Positions 31,703-40,261 of a DNA stretch of 64,000 nt are shown here, piece by piece. A model generated the notes under the pieces. The model saw nothing but the letters and a program-made list of their open reading frames with translations, did not search any database and was not told the origin of the DNA. The DNA comes from Mycolicibacterium fortuitum subsp. fortuitum (GTDB lineage Bacteria > Actinomycetota > Actinomycetes > Mycobacteriales > Mycobacteriaceae). Positions within the stretch are counted from its first letter, which is position 1. Each line of letters starts with the position of its first letter. A program made the position numbers and the translations under genes. The stretch covers positions 6,076,001 through 6,140,000 of the forward strand of contig NZ_AP025518.1 in the NCBI RefSeq assembly GCF_022179545.1, in the 5' to 3' direction.

Positions 31703-32643
31703 GAGCCGTCCGTTCCGGCACGCAGACCGGCCAACCACCGTGAGGCCTCGTCCAGGCGCGGCGGCGGTGTACCCGCGCGCGCCCCGGTGGGCCAGGAACC
31801 CAGATATCGCACATCGGTACAACGTCGATGCAGCGCTTTGAGTGCCTCGGCCACCGAATCGTCGTCGATGTGGCCCACGCAGTCCAGAAAGAACATGTAG
31901 GTGCCCAGTTCGGTGCGCGTGGGCCGCGATTCGATCCGGGTGAGGTCGATGTCGCGGATCGAGAATTCGGTCATCGCCGAGACCAGGGCACCCGGGGTGT
32001 TGTCCAGCCGCAGCACCACCGAAGTGCGGTCGGCGCCGGTGGCCGCAGGCGGTGCACCGGGAGGTCCGGCCAGGACGAAGCGGGTGCGGGCGTTGGCCTC
32101 GTCGACCACGTCGGCGGCGAGGACGTCGAGACCGCAGCGCTCGGCGGCCAGTCGAGTGCTCACACCGGCGTCGGCCCGGCCCTCGGCCACCTCATGGGCC
32201 GCGGCCGCATTGGACGTGGCCGGTACGACCTCCGCCGCGGGCAGGTTGGCGGCCAGCCACCGCCGCACCTGGGCCAGTGCCACCGGGAAGGCCGCGACGG
32301 TCCGTACCGGACCGGTGTGCCCGGGCCTGGTCACGATGGTGAAGGCGACGTCGAGGGTCAGCTCGGCGTAGATCTGCAGCGGCGCTCCGACCGCCAGGCT
32401 GTCCAGCGTCGGCAGGACCGAGCCCTCGATCGAGTTCTCGATCGGCACGCACGCGTAATCGGCGCGATCCTCGCGCACCGCGGCCAGTGCGCCCGGGGTG
32501 CTGTCGGTCAGAACCGGCGTGAACCGAGGGCTGCCGTCAGCGGGTTCCGGCGGCAGACCGGGCACCAATTCATGCGCCACCATCTGCAGTAACGCCACTT
32601 CGGTAAAGGTTCCCTCAGGCCCGAGGTAGGCGATGCGCGGCAC
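31699..32643 (-). CDS. pheA: Prephenate dehydratase
   Basis: PheA converts prephenate to phenylpyruvate in phenylalanine synthesis. The 314-residue protein has the catalytic domain (MPRIAYLGPEGTFTEVAL at the start, NARTRFVLAG with the conserved Thr-Arg) and a C-terminal ACT domain. The ACT domain carries the Phe-binding ESRPTRTELG motif, so feedback inhibition by Phe is expected. There is no chorismate mutase domain, as in M. tuberculosis Rv3838c. It is first in an operon with the histidine phosphatase gene and divergent from the iron-regulated gene. Confidence 0.95.
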   Translation of the reverse strand: MPRIAYLGPEGTFTEVALLQMVAHELVPGLPPEPADGSPRFTPVLTDSTPGALAAVREDRADYACVPIENSIEGSVLPTLDSLAVGAPLQIYAELTLDVAFTIVTRPGHTGPVRTVAAFPVALAQVRRWLAANLPAAEVVPATSNAAAAHEVAEGRADAGVSTRLAAERCGLDVLAADVVDEANARTRFVLAGPPGAPPAATGADRTSVVLRLDNTPGALVSAMTEFSIRDIDLTRIESRPTRTELGTYMFFLDCVGHIDDDSVAEALKALHRRCTDVRYLGSWPTGARAGTPPPRLDEASRWLAGLRAGTDGS

Positions 32644-32706
32644 ATGCCAACCCTATCCGCTTGACGTCCGGGCCACCGGAAGCCTTGCCGACGACGAGCA
32701 CCGCAG

Positions 32707-32725
32707 TTAAGTTAGGCTTACCTCA
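32707..32725 (+). promoter_or_regulatory. IdeR (iron) box upstream of the Rv3839-like gene
   Basis: TTAAGTTAGGCTTACCTCA matches the mycobacterial IdeR consensus TTAGGTTAGGCTAACCTAA at 16 of 19 positions by eye. It lies 34 bases before the ATG at 32759. IdeR with Fe2+ would repress the gene when iron is plentiful. Rv3839 is a known iron-regulated gene in M. tuberculosis. Confidence 0.85.
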
Positions 32726-32758
32726 CTTCAGTTCACACCGAGTTTCGAAGGCGGCGAG

Positions 32759-33553
32759 ATGGCCATTGCGACACCGACGACAGCCGAGCGGATCCGCAGC
32801 GCATGCGCACGAGGCGGCGGCGCCATGGTCGCGGTCGAGGGCATCGAACCCGTCACCTCACCCGTTCATCACCTGCTCGACGACGGGTCGTTCGCGATCA
32901 CCGTTCCCGAGAGCAGTCCGTTGTTCGGGATGGCACTGGCTGCGGGCTCTGCCGGGGTGCAGGCAGTGTTGGAGATGACCGACTACGCCCCGCTGCCACT
33001 GCGCGAACCGGTGCGCTCTCTGGTATGGATCCGCGGCCGCCTACAGCACGTACCGTCCTCGGAAGTCGCCGCACTGCTCGACCTGGTCGCGGCCGAGAAT
33101 CCGAACCCGGCTCTGCTGCAGGTGAACTCGAAGGGGCGGCCGAACACCGAACCCGATGACGACAACCACACCCTGATGCGACTGGAGATCGAATCGGTGG
33201 TGGTGGCCGATGCCACCGGCGCCGAGTCCGTCGGCCTCGGGGCGCTCCTGCAGGCGCGGCCCGATCCGTTCTGCGCGATGGAATCCGGATGGCTTCAGCA
33301 CATGGAGTCCGCCCACCGTGACGTGGTGGAGCGTCTGGCCACCCGCTTGCCGATGACACTGCGGCAGGGCCGGGTCCGCCCACTTGGCCTCGACCGCTAC
33401 GGCGTGCAACTGCGGGTGGAGAACGAACACGGCGACCACGACGTGCGGTTGCCGTTCCCCAAGCCGGTCGACGACGTCACCGGCCTGAGCCAGGCCATCC
33501 GCATATTGATGGGCTGCCCGTTCCTCAACGGCCTACGCGCACGCCGCATCTGA
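32759..33553 (+). CDS. Iron-regulated DUF2470-like protein (Rv3839-like)
   Basis: A 264-residue cytoplasmic protein matching Rv3839. The C-terminal part (GLDRYGVQLRVENEHGDHDVRLPFPKPVDD and the end helix) resembles DUF2470, found at the end of HugZ-like heme-utilisation proteins. The N-terminal half would be a split-barrel-like domain. The IdeR box upstream says it is induced under iron limitation. A role in heme or iron release is plausible but unproven. Confidence 0.8.
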   Translation: MAIATPTTAERIRSACARGGGAMVAVEGIEPVTSPVHHLLDDGSFAITVPESSPLFGMALAAGSAGVQAVLEMTDYAPLPLREPVRSLVWIRGRLQHVPSSEVAALLDLVAAENPNPALLQVNSKGRPNTEPDDDNHTLMRLEIESVVVADATGAESVGLGALLQARPDPFCAMESGWLQHMESAHRDVVERLATRLPMTLRQGRVRPLGLDRYGVQLRVENEHGDHDVRLPFPKPVDDVTGLSQAIRILMGCPFLNGLRARRI

Positions 33554-33599
33554 CCCGCGCGATCCGCCACGCCGGCCCGGCGCCGCTACCGTAGCTCCG

Positions 33600-34364
33600 G
33601 TGACCGGGTCCCACGATCAGCTCGAGCCGCAACGCCGCACGCTCAAGATCGAGATCGCCGTCGTTCTCGCGGTGACCTTCGGGCTCAGCGCCTACACCGC
33701 GGGCCTGCGACTCGTCGAAGCGGTGTTGCTCGGCCTGTCGGGCCAGACCGTCGCCCTCAACCCGAAGCGCTCCCCTTTCGACCTGATCGACCTGGGCCTG
33801 CACCTCGCCGTCGTTCTCCAACTACTGGCATGGGGCGCCCTGGCCCTGTACCTGTTGTGGCGCAGCGGGTTCGGGCCGGCCGCGATCGGCCTCTCGCGTC
33901 CTCAGTGGCGCACCGACGGGTTGGGCGGGCTCGGCCTGGCCCTGCTCATCGGCCTGCCGGGCCTGGGCTTCTACGTGCTGGCCCGGGTGCTGGGCCTCAG
34001 CGCCGATGTGGAACCGGCCGAGCTGTACGACACCTGGTGGCGCATCCCGATGCTGCTGGGCGTGGCGTTCGCCAACGGCTGGGCCGAAGAGATCATCGTG
34101 GTGGGTTTCCTGTTGACCCGGCTGCGTCAACTCGACGTCAGCCCCGGGCGGGCTCTGGTGATCTCCAGCCTGCTGCGCGGCGCCTACCACGTGTACCAGG
34201 GCTACAGCGCGGGCCTGGGCAACATCGTGATGGGCCTGGTGTTCGGCTATGCCTGGCAGCGCACGGGGCGGCTGTGGCCACTGATCATCGCCCACACCCT
34301 GATCGATGCGGTCGCGTTCGTCGGCTACGCGCTGGTGGCCGATCATCTCAGTTGGCTGCGATAA
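33600..34364 (+). CDS. CPBP-family intramembrane protein (CAAX protease-like)
   Basis: A 254-residue membrane protein with about seven hydrophobic segments. It shows the CPBP motifs: EEIIVVGFLLTRL, GAYHVYQG and AHTLID. In motif 1 the usual EExxxR arginine is replaced by valine, so catalysis may differ from standard CAAX proteases; the Glu pair and both His are present. It starts at a GTG. The gene sits between the Rv3839-like and LCP genes and is not recalled there in M. tuberculosis. Confidence 0.8.
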   Translation: MTGSHDQLEPQRRTLKIEIAVVLAVTFGLSAYTAGLRLVEAVLLGLSGQTVALNPKRSPFDLIDLGLHLAVVLQLLAWGALALYLLWRSGFGPAAIGLSRPQWRTDGLGGLGLALLIGLPGLGFYVLARVLGLSADVEPAELYDTWWRIPMLLGVAFANGWAEEIIVVGFLLTRLRQLDVSPGRALVISSLLRGAYHVYQGYSAGLGNIVMGLVFGYAWQRTGRLWPLIIAHTLIDAVAFVGYALVADHLSWLR

Positions 34365-34389
34365 CGCCGCCGGCACGTACATTTCTGCT

Positions 34390-35670
34390 GTGGACGACTT
34401 CACCGCTTCAGGCGGACCCGCCGACGCGCGCTCGCGGCGTCCCGGGCCGCGCCGCCGTGGCAACGAGCCGTCCCAGGTGATCCGGCGCGACCCGAACTAC
34501 CGCCCGGTGTGGCCGCCGAACCCGCCGACGCCTCCGAGACAACCACCGAGGCAACCACCGCAACCGCCCCTGCGACAGCCACCGAGGCAGTCCCCGCCAC
34601 CGCCCCGGCCGGCTCCGCCGCCACCTCCGCCACCACCCCGGCCTCGTCCGACGCCCCGGCCGGCAGCCGCCCGCCCGGCAGCGCCTGCGCCGGTGCGCAA
34701 GCCGCGGCGGCGTCGCCGGTGGGGCCGGCTCGTTCTGGCCGTGCTGCTGGTTGCCGTGCTCGCGGCGATCGGTGGCGGTTTCTGGATCGACTCGTCACTG
34801 CATCGCATCCCGGCGCTGGCCGACTATCCGGAGCGCCCCGCCACCGCCCACGGCACCACATGGCTGCTGGTCGGATCGGACAGTCGGCAGAACCTCAGCC
34901 CCGAGCAGCAGGCCGAACTGGCCACCGGCGGGGACATCGGCACCGGCCGGACCGACACCATCTTGTTGGTACACATCCCCGGACTCGGCTCGGGGACACC
35001 GGCCACCATGGTCTCGATCCCCCGGGATTCCTATCTGCCGATCCCTGGTTACGGCGAGGACAAGGTCAATGCCGCCTTCTCGCTCGGCGGGGCGCCGTTG
35101 CTGGCTCAAACCGTCGAGCAGGCGACGGGGCTGCACCTCGACCACTACGCCGAGATCGGATTCGACGGTTTCGCCGCACTGGTCGACGCGGTCGGCGGGG
35201 TGAGGATGTGCCCGGCCGAGCCGATCAGCGACCCGCTGGCCGGCATCGACCTACCGGCAGGCTGCCAGGAGTTCGACGGCCGCAACGCGCTCGGCTATGT
35301 GCGCAGCCGCGCCACGCCGCGCGCCGATCTGGACCGGATGATCAATCAGCGGGCGTTCATGTCCGCACTGCTACACCGGGCGACCAGCCCGGAGGTACTG
35401 CTCAACCCCTTGCGGTGGCAGCCGATGGCTCGTGCTGCCACCAACTCGGTGGCCGTCGACGAAGACGCACACGTGTGGGATCTGGGCCGGCTGGCCTGGG
35501 CGATGCACGGCGATGACATGGTCACCACAACAGTGCCGATCGGCGAGTTCACCGGCAGTGATTCGGGCGCGGTGGTGGTGTGGGACAGCGATGCGGCGGG
35601 CCGCTTGTTCACCGCGCTGGCCAACGACACGACCGTTCCGGACGACGTCATCGAAAAGCCCCAGCCTTAA
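34390..35670 (+). CDS. LytR-CpsA-Psr (LCP) family ligase with proline-rich cytoplasmic region
   Basis: LCP proteins attach polymers such as arabinogalactan to peptidoglycan. This one (426 residues from the GTG at 34390) has a very proline- and arginine-rich cytoplasmic N-terminus (about 40-115), one membrane helix (about 118-140) and an extracellular LCP domain. LCP motifs include LLVGSDSR, GRTDTILLVHIP, SIPRDSYLPIPG and YVRSRATPRADLDR, which bear the pyrophosphate-binding Arg and Asp residues. It occupies the place of Rv3840, immediately before bfrB. Whether it is the main arabinogalactan ligase cannot be told. Confidence 0.87.
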   Translation: MDDFTASGGPADARSRRPGPRRRGNEPSQVIRRDPNYRPVWPPNPPTPPRQPPRQPPQPPLRQPPRQSPPPPRPAPPPPPPPPRPRPTPRPAAARPAAPAPVRKPRRRRRWGRLVLAVLLVAVLAAIGGGFWIDSSLHRIPALADYPERPATAHGTTWLLVGSDSRQNLSPEQQAELATGGDIGTGRTDTILLVHIPGLGSGTPATMVSIPRDSYLPIPGYGEDKVNAAFSLGGAPLLAQTVEQATGLHLDHYAEIGFDGFAALVDAVGGVRMCPAEPISDPLAGIDLPAGCQEFDGRNALGYVRSRATPRADLDRMINQRAFMSALLHRATSPEVLLNPLRWQPMARAATNSVAVDEDAHVWDLGRLAWAMHGDDMVTTTVPIGEFTGSDSGAVVVWDSDAAGRLFTALANDTTVPDDVIEKPQP

Positions 35671-35766
35671 GCAAGGCAAAGCTAAATTCGACAGGCAGCA
35701 AATATTCCACAGCAAATGTAATGGGCGCCACACTCGCACGGCCCAACTAAGGTAACGCTGGCCTCA
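35667..35766 (+). promoter_or_regulatory. bfrB control region with two IdeR-like boxes
   Basis: Two degenerate IdeR boxes precede bfrB: TTAAGCAAGGCAAAGCTAA at 35667-35685 (14 of 19 by eye) and TAAGGTAACGCTGGCCTCA at 35748-35766 (13 of 19). In M. tuberculosis, IdeR with iron activates bfrB through tandem far-upstream boxes while displacing Lsr2. The AT-rich stretch between the boxes fits that model. The first box overlaps the LCP stop codon. Confidence 0.6.
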
Positions 35767-35819
35767 ATGAGGTCAACCTTCGATGACAATGGGCTCTGAC
35801 CTGCTATATCCTCGCCACC

Positions 35820-36368
35820 ATGACGACGACCAGTGAACTCGACACGAAATTTCATGCGCTGATCCAGGACCAGATCCGCAGTGAGTTCACCGCGTCGCAG
35901 CAATACATCGCAATTGCGGTTTATTTCGACGGCGCTGACCTTCCGCAGCTTGCCAAGCACTTCTACGCGCAGGCCGTCGAGGAGCGCAACCACGCCATGA
36001 TGCTGGTGCAGTATCTGCTCGATCGGGACATCGACGCCGAGATCCCGGGTGTCGACGCGGTGTGCAACCGCTTCGACACACCCCGCGACGCGCTCGCGCT
36101 GGCGCTCAGCCAGGAGCGCACGGTCACCGAGCAGATCAGCCGGCTGGCCAGCGTGGCGCGGGAAGAGGGCGACTACCTCGGCGAGCAGTTCATGCAGTGG
36201 TTCCTCAAGGAGCAGATCGAAGAGGTCTCGTCGATGGCGACGCTGGTGCGTATCGCCGACCGCGCGGGCGCCAACCTGTTTCACATCGAGGACTTCGTCG
36301 CCCGCGAATTCGCCGGCCGAGCCGGTGTCGACGCGGCCGCACCGAAGGCCGCCGGCGGCAACCTCTAA
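35820..36368 (+). CDS. bfrB: Ferritin BfrB
   Basis: BfrB is the main iron-storage ferritin (24-mer), oxidising Fe2+ at a di-iron site. The 182-residue protein has the ferritin helices with ligands in QIRSEFTASQQYIA and AVEERNHAMMLVQYL. The C-terminus extends beyond the four-helix core, as in M. tuberculosis BfrB (Rv3841), with a hydrophilic tail. The IdeR-like boxes upstream indicate iron-dependent expression. It is followed by convergent glpQ1. Confidence 0.95.
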   Translation: MTTTSELDTKFHALIQDQIRSEFTASQQYIAIAVYFDGADLPQLAKHFYAQAVEERNHAMMLVQYLLDRDIDAEIPGVDAVCNRFDTPRDALALALSQERTVTEQISRLASVAREEGDYLGEQFMQWFLKEQIEEVSSMATLVRIADRAGANLFHIEDFVAREFAGRAGVDAAAPKAAGGNL

Positions 36369-36371
36369 CTC

Positions 36372-37241
36372 TCAGTCCCGGCCCGCACCGGTCAGGCCGT
36401 TCTGCAGCCAGCTCTTGGTGCGGCCGGGATGATTCGTGGCCACCCAGCCCACCCCGATGTCCCGGCAGAACTGGACATCCTCGTAGTGGTCGACGGTCCA
36501 GCAGTACAGTGCCCGCCCCTGGGCAGCGGCCCGGTCGACCAGCTCCGGGTGCTCACGCAGCGTCGCGATGGACGGGCCGACCGCAGTGGCCCCGACCGTG
36601 GTGGCCGCGCTGCCGCCCAGATACCGCGACGTCTCGCCGAGCAACACCGTCGGCAGCATCGGGGCGGCCCGCCGGATGCGCCACACCGCCGCTGCCGAGA
36701 ACGACATCACCACCGCCCGGGACAGGTCGGCCGAGGCCGGGGCGGCGATCCCGTACCGGTGCAGCAGTGCCAGCACCTTGTTCTCCACCAGGGCGCCGTA
36801 CCGCACGGGATGTTTGGTCTCGATGAACAACTTGACGGGTCGGTTCCAGTCCAGCACCAGCGAAACGAGATCGTCGAGCGTCAGCAGTCCGGTATCCCCG
36901 ACAGTGCCCTCGGGCGCGTCTTCGCCGTCACCGTCGGAGCGCCCGCCGGCATGCCACGACCCGTAGTCCAGCCTGCGCAACTCGGCCAGCGTCATCTCAC
37001 TGACCAGCCCGGTGCCCGTGGAGGTGCGGTCCACCCGACGGTCGTGCACACACACCAGATGCCCGTCGCGCGTCAGGCGCACATCGCATTCCACACCGTC
37101 GGCGCCCTCCCGCAACGCCAGGTCGTACGCGGCCAGGGTGTGCTCGGGCTTCTCGGCGGATGCTCCGCGGTGGGCGACCACGAACGGATGCCCAGGCCCC
37201 GGTGTCGCCTGCGCAGCGGCTCCGCCGTCGCCCGTTTCCAT
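36372..37241 (-). CDS. glpQ1: Glycerophosphodiester phosphodiesterase
   Basis: A 289-residue GDPD-family enzyme that cleaves glycerophosphodiesters to glycerol-3-phosphate and an alcohol. Conserved pieces are VAHRGASAEKPEHTLAAYDL (catalytic His and substrate Glu), VECDVRLTRDGHLVCVHD, and a C-terminal VDHYEDVQFCRDIGVGWVATNHPG. No signal peptide is evident, so it is probably cytoplasmic. It matches Rv3842c in position, convergent with bfrB. Confidence 0.92.
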   Translation of the reverse strand: METGDGGAAAQATPGPGHPFVVAHRGASAEKPEHTLAAYDLALREGADGVECDVRLTRDGHLVCVHDRRVDRTSTGTGLVSEMTLAELRRLDYGSWHAGGRSDGDGEDAPEGTVGDTGLLTLDDLVSLVLDWNRPVKLFIETKHPVRYGALVENKVLALLHRYGIAAPASADLSRAVVMSFSAAAVWRIRRAAPMLPTVLLGETSRYLGGSAATTVGATAVGPSIATLREHPELVDRAAAQGRALYCWTVDHYEDVQFCRDIGVGWVATNHPGRTKSWLQNGLTGAGRD

Positions 37242-37246
37242 ACGGC

Positions 37247-38332
37247 CTATGCTGCCGGGTTCTGCCCTTGGGTCTCAACCGGAACGGCGGATTCCGCGGA
37301 ATCCTCACGATTCTGCGAAGTGTCATCCGTCTCCGGCTCGATGACCACCCACCGCCGGACGCTGCGCTGAGCCGTCGTGGTGCCGCCGCCCTCGAAACCG
37401 GTGAACACCTTGGCGGTCAGCAGGAATGCCGCCAGCGCCAACAAGTACCCGACGATCGTGGTGACGGTGTTGTTCGCGATGTTCTGCGGGGTGTCGTTGA
37501 AGAACGTGACGTACACGGTGCTCACCATCGACGCGAACGCGACCACTGCGCTGAACACCCAGACGATCCACCACGCCACGATCTGGCGACGCAGGTGCGA
37601 GAGGCGGCCCTCCAAGGCCGCCAGCTCCCAGACGAACACCGGTGCCATGACCAGGTTCACGCCGGGCAGCAGGCAGCACAGCCACAACGTCCTGGTGCTC
37701 CGCGGATCCACCTCGCCGTGTGCGGCGTAGGCGGCAGACCGCCGCTGGATCAGCCAACGCACCGACGAAATCACCGCGACAGCCACGACACCCATCGCCA
37801 CCACGCTGGCGAGCAGACCGATGAACACTCCGCCGATGGCGATCACCGGATGCAACAGCACCGTGCGGTTGATCAGCAGCAGCACGTAGCGGACCACATG
37901 GGCGAACGCGGCGATTCCGAGCACCACCATGGCTGCAACCAGCATGAGGTGCACGTTGCCTGCGCTGGTCTCGGCGTCCGATTTCTGAGGCTGGTCTTCG
38001 AGGTCGAATTGTTGGTGCAGGCCCCAACTCGGAATCGACCGGTAGTGCGGGGTCGGGCCGAGCGGTCGACGCGGCCGGCGCTGGTGTGGCGGGGCACCCG
38101 GACGCAGGGCGATCCAGCGATAACCCGGGGCGAGTTGCGGCTGCGTGCGCTGCGCCCTAGGCGACGTCGGTGAGGGCGCCGGGGGCTGGACTGCGGAAGC
38201 GGGTCCCCATGGGGAGTGGGATGCCGCCGGCGCGGAGGGCGCCAACAACGAGCCGCCGCACCGAGGGCACCACGACCGCTGCCGGTCACGCACATTCCAG
38301 CGCGTCCCGCACTGCGAACACACCTGGATCAT
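37247..38332 (-). CDS. Membrane protein with N-terminal zinc ribbon and DUF4328-like domain
   Basis: Matches Rv3843c. The 361-residue protein starts with a zinc ribbon (CSQCGT...CPRCGG, two CxxC pairs within the first 26 residues), then a Pro-rich spacer. About six membrane segments follow, resembling DUF4328 (LLPGVNLVMAPVFVWELA). The tail is acidic. Such zinc-ribbon membrane proteins may sense or assemble partners; function is unknown. It ends five bases from the glpQ1 start, so the two are probably cotranscribed. Confidence 0.78.
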   Translation of the reverse strand: MIQVCSQCGTRWNVRDRQRSWCPRCGGSLLAPSAPAASHSPWGPASAVQPPAPSPTSPRAQRTQPQLAPGYRWIALRPGAPPHQRRPRRPLGPTPHYRSIPSWGLHQQFDLEDQPQKSDAETSAGNVHLMLVAAMVVLGIAAFAHVVRYVLLLINRTVLLHPVIAIGGVFIGLLASVVAMGVVAVAVISSVRWLIQRRSAAYAAHGEVDPRSTRTLWLCCLLPGVNLVMAPVFVWELAALEGRLSHLRRQIVAWWIVWVFSAVVAFASMVSTVYVTFFNDTPQNIANNTVTTIVGYLLALAAFLLTAKVFTGFEGGGTTTAQRSVRRWVVIEPETDDTSQNREDSAESAVPVETQGQNPAA

Positions 38333-38374
38333 CCGACCAGCCTAGTCACGATCTACGGACAGGTCCCGAGCCCG

Positions 38375-38716
38375 TCAGACGGTTCCCGGGCCGCCGGCGT
38401 CGGTGATGACCGGACGTCCGGCTCCGGCCCAAGCCAGCATGCCGCCTTCGACGTTGATCGGGGTGTAGCCGTTGCGAGCCAGATAGTTGGCCACCCGCAG
38501 GGAACGTCCGCCCGCGTGGCAGATCACGTAGAGCTCGGCGTCCGGGTCGATCTCGGCAATCCGCGCCGGGACATCACCCATCGGGATGTGCTGGGCGCCT
38601 TCGGCGTGACCGCGCTGCCATTCGTCGTCCTCACGGACATCGAGCAGCACCACAGCCCCTTCGAACGTGGTGGGTACCGCAGCGATATCTGCCTGCCCGA
38701 CTTCCACATCGTCCAT
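38375..38716 (-). CDS. Single-domain rhodanese-like protein
   Basis: A 113-residue rhodanese domain with the active-site loop VICHAGGRSLRVANYL, in which Cys would carry persulfide sulfur, and the typical start motif LDVREDDEWQRGHAEGA. Such proteins transfer sulfur or reduce thiosulfate-like substrates. It precedes the zinc-ribbon membrane protein gene on the same strand with a 42-base gap. Confidence 0.88.
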   Translation of the reverse strand: MDDVEVGQADIAAVPTTFEGAVVLLDVREDDEWQRGHAEGAQHIPMGDVPARIAEIDPDAELYVICHAGGRSLRVANYLARNGYTPINVEGGMLAWAGAGRPVITDAGGPGTV

Positions 38717-38792
38717 GCCGTCAATGCTCGCATGCCCGGACCGCCGCGCGCAGCCGACCCTGATGGCTCACCACGGTGTTAGCAACGGGAAG

Positions 38793-38892
38793 CTATCCAC
38801 AGTTTCCACAGGTTCATCCACAGGCCCCGCACCTGGAGAAAAGGCCCCGAAATGGGCATTACTGAGTGGTAACTGTCGGTGGCTGTGGATAA
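38793..38892. promoter_or_regulatory. Cluster of four DnaA-box-like 9-mers
   Basis: CTATCCACA (38793-38801), GTTTCCACA (38802-38810) and TCATCCACA (38814-38822) lie on the plus strand. TTATCCACA, a perfect DnaA box, lies on the minus strand at 38884-38892. The first two abut at a 9-base step. The intergenic region 38717-39147 (431 bases) holds no gene I can support. The rest of it shows only GC-rich sequence and the ribosome site of the next small gene. Confidence 0.6.
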
Positions 38893-39147
38893 AACAGGCA
38901 GGTTCACAGCAGCGATCAACAACCATCACCGGCGCGGAGCGAAATTAAGCACTCGGCTAAACCCGGGAACCGGTGCCGAACGGCCCGGTTGCGATCACTC
39001 TGATTCCAGGGCGCCGGGCCCCGGCTTCACTGACGCGGAGGCCGATTTTCCCTTGGCCATTACAGGGTCTATGATCGGCGTCACACCAGCTGTTGTGACA
39101 GAACTCACTGGGGGACAAGCATTGATCGTGCAGGTCAGGAGTGTTTG

Positions 39148-39306
39148 ATGGCGTCACATCCGATCGGGTCGGGATCCGCCTTTCCACAGTCCGAATGGCA
39201 TACATCCGGACACCTGCACACCCGCAACCAGCTGATGTCCTTCCTCAGGGCCAGTGTGATCGCCCTCCTGCTGCTCGGCGTGCTGGCCGTGATCGTCTTG
39301 TTCTGA
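39148..39306 (+). CDS. Tiny single-span membrane protein
   Basis: A 52-residue frame starting ATG at 39148 with AGGAG seven bases upstream. The polar N-terminal half contains three histidines (EWHTSGHLHTR). The C-terminal half is one hydrophobic helix, SVIALLLLGVLAVIVLF, ending at the stop. It lies 122 bases before sodA, roughly where M. tuberculosis has the unrelated-length Rv3845. Support is the ribosome site plus the clean membrane helix; function unknown. Confidence 0.55.
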   Translation: MASHPIGSGSAFPQSEWHTSGHLHTRNQLMSFLRASVIALLLLGVLAVIVLF

Positions 39307-39322
39307 CGTCTGCGCGATCGGG

Positions 39323-39406
39323 TATACGTGAGGTCGGCGCACGCGTCCTTGCGGTGCGCTCTGCGATGGAGCAGTGTTGGCAGTGATCTTGAGTGACGCT
39401 CCATCG
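39323..39406 (+). promoter_or_regulatory. sodA promoter and leader hairpin
   Basis: TATACG at 39323-39328 is a plausible -10 element. Downstream, CGATGGAGC (39364-39372) and GCTCCATCG (39398-39406) form a perfect 9-pair stem with a 25-base loop, ending 22 bases before the sodA GTG. The hairpin sits in the mRNA leader and may affect stability or translation. Confidence 0.45.
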
Positions 39407-39428
39407 ATCGATATGAGGAAGGAATCTC

Positions 39429-40052
39429 GTGGCTGAATACACTTTGCCGGACCTGGATTACGACTACGGAGCACTGGAGCCCCACATCTCGGGGCAGATC
39501 AACGAGCTCCACCACAGCAAGCACCACGCCGCGTACGTCAAGGGCGTCAACGACGCCGTGGCCAAGCTCGATGAGGCGCGGGCCAACGGTGACCACGCGG
39601 CGATCTTCCTCAACGAGAAGAACCTGGCGTTCCATCTCGGCGGCCACGTGAACCACTCGATCTGGTGGAAGAACCTGTCCCCCAACGGTGGTGACAAGCC
39701 GACGGGCGATCTGGCCGCGGCGATCGACGATCAGTTCGGCTCGTTCGACAAGTTCCAGGCGCAGTTCACCGCCGCCGCCAACGGGCTGCAGGGCTCGGGC
39801 TGGGCCGTGCTCGGCTACGACAGCCTGGGCGATCGGCTGCTGACCTTCCAGCTCTACGACCAGCAGGCCAACGTGCCGCTCGGCATCATCCCGCTGCTCC
39901 AGGTCGACATGTGGGAGCACGCCTTCTACCTGCAGTACAAGAACGTCAAGGCCGACTACGTCAAGGCGTTCTGGAATGTCGTGAACTGGGAGGATGTGCA
40001 GAACCGCTACGCTGCGGCCACTTCCAAGACCAACGGCCTGATCTTCGGCTAG
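39429..40052 (+). CDS. sodA: Superoxide dismutase (Mn/Fe type)
   Basis: SodA dismutates superoxide and is abundantly exported in mycobacteria without a signal peptide. The 207-residue protein has the metal ligands in [23 protein letters not shown] and [14 protein letters not shown]. Its start is GTG with AGGAAGGA upstream. Rapid growers are reported to use manganese and M. tuberculosis iron; the sequence alone does not settle it. An RNA resembling a manganese riboswitch lies about 850 bases downstream. Confidence 0.97.
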   Translation: MAEYTLPDLDYDYGALEPHISGQINELHHSKHHAAYVKGVNDAVAKLDEARANGDHAAIFLNEKNLAFHLGGHVNHSIWWKNLSPNGGDKPTGDLAAAIDDQFGSFDKFQAQFTAAANGLQGSGWAVLGYDSLGDRLLTFQLYDQQANVPLGIIPLLQVDMWEHAFYLQYKNVKADYVKAFWNVVNWEDVQNRYAAATSKTNGLIFG

Positions 40053-40104
40053 GTCCATCGCGGTCCGAGCGAGGGCTGGACCGCTTCTGTAGATCTCTCA
40101 CCAA

Positions 40105-40144
40105 GGGGCGTCGCGCACATGCGTGACGCCCCGCCCTCGTTTTC
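40105..40144 (+). terminator. sodA terminator
   Basis: GGGGCGTC and GACGCCCC pair perfectly. The inner bases extend the stem to about 13 pairs (one G-T) around CAT. It is followed by GCCCTCGTTTT, a short T-run. It lies 53 bases after the sodA stop. Confidence 0.75.
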
Positions 40145-40261
40145 GGGGGCCGTGTCGCCTTGCACCGCACCCGCCGCTGTCGCATTCTGATTCTCATCGA
40201 CCCACAGACGTGTCGGAACACCGGCCAGCCGGCGAGCCAACACCGATGTCCCGGAGGCGAT

